A stretch of DNA of 22,100 bases from JAKSUT01 sp045616505 (GTDB lineage Bacteria; Cyanobacteriota; Vampirovibrionia; Gastranaerophilales; Gastranaerophilaceae). Below the pieces are notes generated by a model. The model saw only the letters and a program-made list of their open reading frames with translations, did no database searches and was not told where the DNA came from. Where the stretch lies: NCBI GenBank assembly GCA_045616505.1, contig JAZLGV010000084.1, forward strand, positions 1-22,100, written 5' to 3'. This document shows positions 18,120 through 22,100 of the stretch, one piece after another (position 1 is the first letter of the stretch; each line of letters opens with the position of its first letter). A program made the translations under genes and the position numbers.

Positions 18120-18135
18120 TGTTTATGCGAAGCAT

Positions 18136-18537
18136 TTATATTCTACCCATCACTTCCCTGTCAATCGCTAGGCACACTCCCTCTAAATTGTGATTTATAT
18201 CCCAATTTGTAAATCTGAGTACTTTCAATCCCATGTGTTCAAGATATTTTGTCCGCTCTTCATCATGAAACTTCGCATCCAGTTCATAGTGCTGAGCACC
18301 GTCTATTTCTATTACTAATCTTGCCTTATGGCAATAAAAATCCACAATGTATTTGCCCAGCGGCTTTTGTCTTGTAAAAGTTACTTTGTATTTTCGCAAA
18401 TATAAATGCCAAATTTTTCCTTCTTCTTTAGTTTGTTCTTTACGCAAGCGTTGGGAATTTCTTTTGTTATGTCGTTCATAAAGAATTTTTACATATTCTG
18501 TTGGTTTGCCTTCTTCATTTCTGATTTCTATATTCAT
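18136..18537 (-). CDS. DUF559 domain endonuclease-like protein
   Basis: From ATG 18,537 (MNIEIRNEEGK) the product has 133 residues. The GTG at 18,573 is rejected because it lies in the flanking repeat. The DUF559 core, related to Vsr-type PD-(D/E)XK nucleases, is complete: QTKEEGKIWHLYLRKYKVTF, then PLGKYIVDFYCHKARLVIEIDGAQHY with the catalytic D and ExD residues, then DEERTKYLEHMGLKVLRF. The mean length of such single-domain proteins is about 110-140 residues, so it is full length. It probably nicks or cuts DNA. The gene stands alone between inverted copies of a hairpin repeat (18,057-18,119 and 18,567-18,635), beside a gene that the repeat has truncated, so it may belong to a small mobile unit. 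That link is inference. Confidence 0.85.
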   Translation of the reverse strand: MNIEIRNEEGKPTEYVKILYERHNKRNSQRLRKEQTKEEGKIWHLYLRKYKVTFTRQKPLGKYIVDFYCHKARLVIEIDGAQHYELDAKFHDEERTKYLEHMGLKVLRFTNWDINHNLEGVCLAIDREVMGRI

Positions 18538-18566
18538 TTTTTCTATATAAACACTTCGTGTAGACC

Positions 18567-18635
18567 AAAACACCCACCGTTCTTCTATGTCCCTATAAAC
18601 GGTTCCCCCTCTTCAAGAAGAGGGAAAATTTTGCA
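18567..18635 (-). repeat. Hairpin repeat copy E, inserted in the DUF1016 gene
   Basis: Read on the minus strand it begins AAAATTTTCCCTCTTC, has the hairpin CCCTCTTC-TT-GAAGAGGG (18,607-18,624), and ends GGTGGGTGTTTT next to the DUF559 start. The DUF1016 reading frame runs into it and stops. Confidence 0.75.
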
Positions 18636-19066
18636 CGCACCGACCAATTCCCGTTACGGCAATTATCAATGTAATACCAAAGTTCTTTTTCACTATCCAA
18701 CCGCATAATAAGCCGCAAATGCGACCAACTTAATTCTCTACACACTGTGTAGAGAATGTTTTCATCCGGAAAAGTCATATAAAATTGCCTAAAATTCCAA
18801 AGTTGGGCAACAGACACACCTCTGCCAAACTCTGCCGACAATTTAACAGAAAGGGTTTTAATAAGTTCTTCACCATATCCTGCCCGTTCAGCACCGTGCT
18901 GTTCCTGCAAAACAATTCGCCTGCCAATATACCAATAAGCCAAAACCATTGTAGAGTTGACCTGCCTAAAAGCATAATTTCTTGCAGAACGTAAAATATT
19001 ACAAATATCCTGCTCGCAACTGTCTGTACAGATTTTAAATTGTTTGACATCAATTTTCTTATTCAT
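18593..19066 (-). pseudogene. Truncated DUF1016 (YhcG-type) nuclease-family gene, N-terminal part only
   Basis: From ATG 19,066 (MNKKIDVKQF) 157 residues remain, against roughly 340-380 for full YhcG-type proteins. The DUF1016 N-terminal domain is clear: ARNYAFRQVNSTMVLAYWYIG, the GAERAGYGEELIKTLS stretch, then WNFRQFYMTFP and LSWSHLRLIMRL. After the conserved WSVRA the frame enters repeat copy E and ends within it (KFSLFLKRGNRL), so the C-terminal PD-(D/E)XK nuclease half is lost. No trace of it was found beyond copy D. Full-length relatives are often encoded beside type I restriction genes and RhuM-like genes. The truncated product is probably inactive as a nuclease. Confidence 0.8.
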
Positions 19067-19082
19067 ATTCTTATATTTCTCA

Positions 19083-19221
19083 ATTATAACCCCTTCTGTC
19101 AGCCACCGAAAAACTGTCGCTGACACTTCCCCTAACTGGGACGGCAAAACACCTGTCTTGCTCTTCGCAATCCACCCTCTTTACAAAAGAGGGCAAGTGC
19201 CACACTAATGCGAAGTTATCT
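19083..19221 (-). repeat. Hairpin repeat copy B
   Basis: This 139-base copy is nearly identical to copy A, with the CCCTCTTT hairpin at 19,175-19,193 and the TGTCAGC...GCTGACA pair. Its edge reads GGGGTTATAAT, 17 bases before the truncated DUF1016 start. It fills most of the gap between the RhuM-like and DUF1016 genes. Confidence 0.85.
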
Positions 19222-19236
19222 GCAAACTGATATTCT

Positions 19237-20229
19237 TCACTTAATTTTCTTGACTTCTTCTTCCAATTCTTCCAAATCCTGTTTATCTGCTATTAAAGCA
19301 TCTGACTTTTTACGTCTGTTATCAAATTTTTCGTATTCAGTATCAACAAACTGTTCCATATCAGCATGAGATATATTACCATTTCCTTGCAACAATTCAA
19401 TATCATTGTCCAAAAGTAATTTATCCACCACCGTCTGCCAATAACCAATGGTTAAATCTTTGCGAAGTTTTGCCCTAAGTTCGGCATTTTCCAAAAAAGC
19501 AGAAACTAATTGGTTAAGCACTTCTATTTCATCCTTTGTCAAATAATTTTTGGCTGTATAAATGTCTTTTTTACGAACAACCCGACCTTCCCAATTAGTT
19601 AATGCCATGTTGGGTTTTGTCCCGTCAGCACGGTTAAAAACTAATTCTGCCGCTGTCATTCCCGTAACACCATAAATCAATTTGTTTTGTGTTTGGGCAA
19701 AAAACATTTGGATATCTGTATCATTAGAAATATAATCACTGGACAAAGCAAACAAGTCACGCAATTTTTGATAAAAACGTTTTTCACTGGCACGAATATC
19801 TCTGATTTCGGCCAATAATTCATCAAAGTAATCCGGTCTGCCGTCAGGGTTTTTTAACCGCTCTTTATCTAAAACAAAACCTTTTTGCAGATACTCTTTT
19901 AATGTCGTATTGGCCCATTTGCGAAACTGTGTACCCCTCACAGAACGTACACGAAACCCGACAGCCAAAATTACATCAAGGGAATAATAGGCAACATTGT
20001 ATGTTTTCCCATCATTGGCAGTTGTCAAGTATTCCTTGACAACTGAATCCGTGTTTAATTCTCCATCTTCCAAAATGTTTTTTATATGCAAACTTATATT
20101 TTGCTTAGATGTTGCAAACAATTCTGCCATTTGTGCTTGGTTAAGCCATATTGTGTTATTGTCAGCATAAAGTTTAATGGCAGATTTCCCGTCTTCAGTT
20201 GTATATAAAATAAATTGATTATTTCCCAT
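19237..20229 (-). CDS. RhuM family protein
   Basis: The product has 330 residues and matches the RhuM family, named after a Salmonella pathogenicity island 3 gene of unproven function. The N-terminal half carries the family signature: TIWLNQAQMAELFATSKQNI (a winged-helix-type DNA-binding segment, about 28-47), then LHIKNILEDGEL, VAYYSLDVILAVGFRVRS, and GTQFRKWANTTLKEYLQKGF. The C-terminal third is helical and highly charged. The ATG at 20,229 is preceded only by a weak GGAAA site. A repeat (copy C) lies just upstream and may have displaced the original promoter. RhuM-like genes are common near restriction and toxin-antitoxin loci, which fits the DUF1016 neighbour. A DNA-binding regulatory or defence role is likely but unproven. 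Confidence 0.88.
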   Translation of the reverse strand: MGNNQFILYTTEDGKSAIKLYADNNTIWLNQAQMAELFATSKQNISLHIKNILEDGELNTDSVVKEYLTTANDGKTYNVAYYSLDVILAVGFRVRSVRGTQFRKWANTTLKEYLQKGFVLDKERLKNPDGRPDYFDELLAEIRDIRASEKRFYQKLRDLFALSSDYISNDTDIQMFFAQTQNKLIYGVTGMTAAELVFNRADGTKPNMALTNWEGRVVRKKDIYTAKNYLTKDEIEVLNQLVSAFLENAELRAKLRKDLTIGYWQTVVDKLLLDNDIELLQGNGNISHADMEQFVDTEYEKFDNRRKKSDALIADKQDLEELEEEVKKIK

Positions 20230-20247
20230 TTTTCCAATAAATTACCG

Positions 20248-20350
20248 ATTATAACCCCTTCCCCTAACTGGGACGGCAAAACACCTGTCTTGCTTCGTTC
20301 CTTGTATCCACCGGACACAATTCAACTCTTTGCTTCTTATTGGACACAAG
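20248..20350 (-). repeat. Hairpin repeat copy C, internally deleted and diverged
   Basis: The segment 20,248-20,297 shares ATTATAACCCCTT, then CCCCTAACTGGGACGGC and AAAACACCTGTCTTGCT with copies A and B. It lacks the 36-base block carrying the TGTCAGC...GCTGACA pair. The remainder has TATCCACCGGACACAAT, which recurs with one difference at 21,674-21,690, and a further GGACACAA near 20,341. It fills the gap between the ATPase and RhuM genes. Confidence 0.7.
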
Positions 20351-20365
20351 CAAAGTTCTTACTCT

Positions 20366-21550
20366 TTAATCAGTAAGCCCGTTTAGCAAAAATTTTTTCA
20401 ACTTTATATGTTGCATTGTGCTTGTGGAATAATCTATTTCATCATTGGTTATCAAAATCTTTTTACTCAGGTTATCTATCTGTGCCAAAGCCCTTGTCTC
20501 CCTTTCATAGGTTTTGGTTTCCGCCACTGAGTAGGCAACTTGAATATAATGCCTTAATCCGTCTTTTTCTGCCAAAAAATCAATCTCCCGCTTGCCGTCC
20601 ACATACACTTTTAAAGCATATCCATGATAAAGCATTTCGTTATAAACAATGTTTTCCAAATTGTGGGTAATATCATAACGCCCACCAAAGGAATTGATGG
20701 AATTAAATGCCACATCCTCGTCATAAAGTTTTTGATAAAATGCCAACTCCCTTTTGTTCTTCTTGGAATATTGCGGCAAAGCATTCACAATATAGGCCTC
20801 CTTAAGATATTCCAAATATTTAATTATTGTATTGATAGAACAGGAAACATTTTCTTTTTTGATATAATCATAAATTGATTTAACCGAAAAAATACGGGCA
20901 TTATTTTTTAAAACAAAAGCCGTCACCCTCCGGAACAAATCTATCCGTCTGATGTTGTAACGGGTGATTAAATCATTATAAATAATGGTATTTTGCAAGT
21001 CTTGCAAATAAGTTTTTTGCGCCTCCGCTGTAGGCAATTCCAGCCGTTTGGGAAATCCTCCCCACACAAGATAGTCAGCAACAGAAATTTCTTTGCCCAG
21101 TTCTTTTGCGTACTCCACCAGTTCTGTATAGACAAAAGGCCGTACCCTGACACTTACATATCTGCCGCTAAACTCTTTGACAAATTCCCGTGCCAATAAT
21201 TTGGAATTGGAACCGGTAATAAAAAGGGATAGGTTTTTTAACCGCAGTGTCCGTACCGCTTCCGACCAACCATCCAAGTTTTGAATTTCATCCAAAAACA
21301 AAAAAAATTTCTTTTTACCCAGTTTGGGAAGAATATACCTTATCAATCCCTGCCCATTTTTTATTTCACTTAAAACTGTTTGGTCTTCAAAATTCAAAGC
21401 CAAAGCAGGGCAACCGTTTTTTTGCAGTTCCGTCTGTGCCTGCTCCAAAATAACCGATTTACCGCTACGGCGGATTCCTGTAATTATTTTGATTAAATCA
21501 GTATTATAAAAAGGTCTGAGTTGTTGCAAATAGTGTTCCCGTATGATCAT
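20366..21550 (-). CDS. AAA-type ATPase with DUF4143 domain
   Basis: The product has 394 residues. The Walker A motif TGIRRSGKS (24-32), the Walker B FFLFLDEIQN (82-91), and the sensor ITGSNSKLL (about 111-119) show a complete ATPase core. The C-terminal DUF4143 domain follows, with NLENIVYNEML and the nuclease-like REIDFLAEKDG...YIQVAY stretch near 320-345, a degenerate restriction-enzyme-like fold. The family is widespread in anaerobes and often present in many copies per genome. Its exact function is unsettled, and defence or mobile DNA processing have been suggested. The ATG at 21,550 has AGAGGA about 9 bases upstream. Three AGTTTTCATT half-sites precede it (21,565-21,618), suggesting control by a DNA-binding protein, perhaps itself. 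Confidence 0.9.
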   Translation of the reverse strand: MIIREHYLQQLRPFYNTDLIKIITGIRRSGKSVILEQAQTELQKNGCPALALNFEDQTVLSEIKNGQGLIRYILPKLGKKKFFLFLDEIQNLDGWSEAVRTLRLKNLSLFITGSNSKLLAREFVKEFSGRYVSVRVRPFVYTELVEYAKELGKEISVADYLVWGGFPKRLELPTAEAQKTYLQDLQNTIIYNDLITRYNIRRIDLFRRVTAFVLKNNARIFSVKSIYDYIKKENVSCSINTIIKYLEYLKEAYIVNALPQYSKKNKRELAFYQKLYDEDVAFNSINSFGGRYDITHNLENIVYNEMLYHGYALKVYVDGKREIDFLAEKDGLRHYIQVAYSVAETKTYERETRALAQIDNLSKKILITNDEIDYSTSTMQHIKLKKFLLNGLTD

Positions 21551-21564
21551 TGTTTTAATTCCTC

Positions 21565-21618
21565 TAATGAAAACTTTTGTGATTTTTTAGTTAGTTTTCA
21601 TTTTAATGAAAACTTTTG
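21565..21618 (-). promoter_or_regulatory. Palindrome and direct repeat upstream of the DUF4143 ATPase gene (candidate operator)
   Basis: TAATGAAAACTTTTG occurs at 21,565-21,579 and again at 21,604-21,618. An inverted copy AGTTTTCATT at 21,593-21,602 forms, with the second copy, a perfect 10-base palindrome with a 2-base spacer. The closest half-site lies just upstream of the ribosome binding site, so a bound protein would block initiation. Confidence 0.55.
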
Positions 21619-21657
21619 CGGGTGTCAATAAAATTTTTCAGTTTAAAACCCACCATT

Positions 21658-21695
21658 CGCTACTTCGTCTCCTATATCCACTGGACACAATCCTA
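21658..21695. repeat. Short diverged repeat fragment F
   Basis: TATCCACTGGACACAAT (21,674-21,690) matches the outer part of copy C (TATCCACCGGACACAAT) at all but one position, in the same orientation. The copies bracket the ATPase gene. The stretch 21,696-21,830 holds nothing else I can name. Confidence 0.5.
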
Positions 21696-21839
21696 TTTTT
21701 CCCTAAAAGAACACATTATTCCTATTCCTGGCTCACTTGTGAGGATAACCCGCAGTTGTATGGCGAATAACTTAGGATAGACCTTTTAATCATAGGGACT
21801 TTTGCTTGAATTGTTTTTTATTCCTTATTCTTCATTCCC

Positions 21840-21930
21840 TATGCCCTACACCCTATGCCCTATGCCCTACGCCCTACGCCCTACGCCCTACGCCTTATGC
21901 CCTATGCCCTATGCCTTATGCCTTATGCCT
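21840..21930. repeat. Heptamer tandem repeat, 13 units
   Basis: Thirteen consecutive 7-base units of the form TAYGCCY (TATGCCC, TACGCCC, TATGCCT, with one TACACCC) run without interruption from 21,840. They are imperfect, and neighbouring units tend to be alike, as expected from slippage. The array is not in a gene and lacks the spacers of a CRISPR array. Confidence 0.9.
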
Positions 21931-21989
21931 TAATAATCATATTATACCTTATTATAAAAAAAAAGGGGCTGTAACAAAATAAAAAACAG

Positions 21990-22030
21990 AAAAGGACGGA
22001 AACGGGAAAACAACCCGACACCGTCCTTTT
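21990..22030 (-). terminator. Nested hairpin terminator at the right end
   Basis: AAAAGGACGG (21,990-21,999) pairs with CCGTCCTTTT (22,021-22,030) around an inner CGGG...CCCG pair. On the minus strand it is followed by CTGTTTTTTATTTTG, so it stops leftward transcription from outside the window. The 20 bases 21,961-21,980 just beyond equal the reverse complement of 119-138. The remaining 22,031-22,100 shows no supported feature. Confidence 0.6.
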
Positions 22031-22100
22031 TGTATTCATACGGAAAAACAAAAGAAAAAGAAGCCCCGAAAGGCCCCAATTTCTGGTATAGTTAGCATAT

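Noticed and set aside
17815..18135. Open frame of 106 codons on the minus strand
   Set aside because: It runs through repeat copies A and D and only translates their hairpins; it has no family-like content.
20094..20318. Open frame of 74 codons on the minus strand
   Set aside because: It lies partly in repeat copy C and partly over the RhuM gene in another frame.
21840..21930. CRISPR array
   Set aside because: The 7-base units are directly joined with no spacers and no cas genes are nearby.
22058..22085. Terminator around GCCCCGAAAGGCCCC
   Set aside because: The two halves are not complementary to each other, so no stable stem forms.

Overview
The window is AT-rich, and essentially every real gene lies on the minus strand, so it is best read from right to left. 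The base composition, frequent GGAG-type ribosome binding sites and gene families (DUF4143 ATPase, RhuM, DUF1016, DUF559, KAP NTPase, F420-hydrogenase-beta-like protein) suggest a low-GC anaerobic, probably gut-type bacterium. I cannot fix the genus or phylum from this sequence. No tRNA, rRNA, CRISPR array, integrase or transposase was seen.

Right part (about 17,850-22,100): accessory genes mixed with short repeats. In transcription order these are a DUF4143 ATPase with a palindromic candidate operator, a RhuM-family protein, a DUF1016 (YhcG-type) gene cut short by a repeat, and a small DUF559 nuclease gene with inverted copies of that repeat on either side. Related hairpin repeats also lie just upstream of the RhuM, DUF1016 and acyltransferase genes. 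A 13-unit heptamer tandem repeat lies near the right end.

Middle part (about 10,136-17,849): a tightly packed surface polysaccharide operon with many overlapping starts and stops. It holds a hexapeptide acyltransferase, a GT2 glycosyltransferase, a membrane acyltransferase 3, a GT92-like glycosyltransferase, a polysaccharide pyruvyl transferase, a flippase and an F420-hydrogenase-beta-like Fe-S protein. It ends in the frameshifted 3' remnant of a flavoprotein resembling UDP-galactopyranose mutase. The priming transferase and polymerase are not in the window. The membrane acyltransferase contains a G9 run, which is a plausible phase-variation tract.

Left part (1-10,164): a probable signalling or defence island. 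It begins with an overlapping pair, a cysteine-rich methyltransferase-like protein and a DUF1848 protein. Next comes a membrane KAP-family P-loop NTPase split by one in-frame stop between its Walker A and Walker B motifs. Then comes a 1,235-residue helical protein with a degenerate P-loop-like region. Last is a eukaryotic-type protein kinase whose proper start overlaps the stop of the large protein but lies in another frame, separated by an A7T4 run. The large protein and kinase look like a coupled two-gene system, possibly with the KAP NTPase as a third member; that function is inference. Terminator-like hairpins with an identical 20-base stretch, in inverted orientation, lie at both ends of the window.
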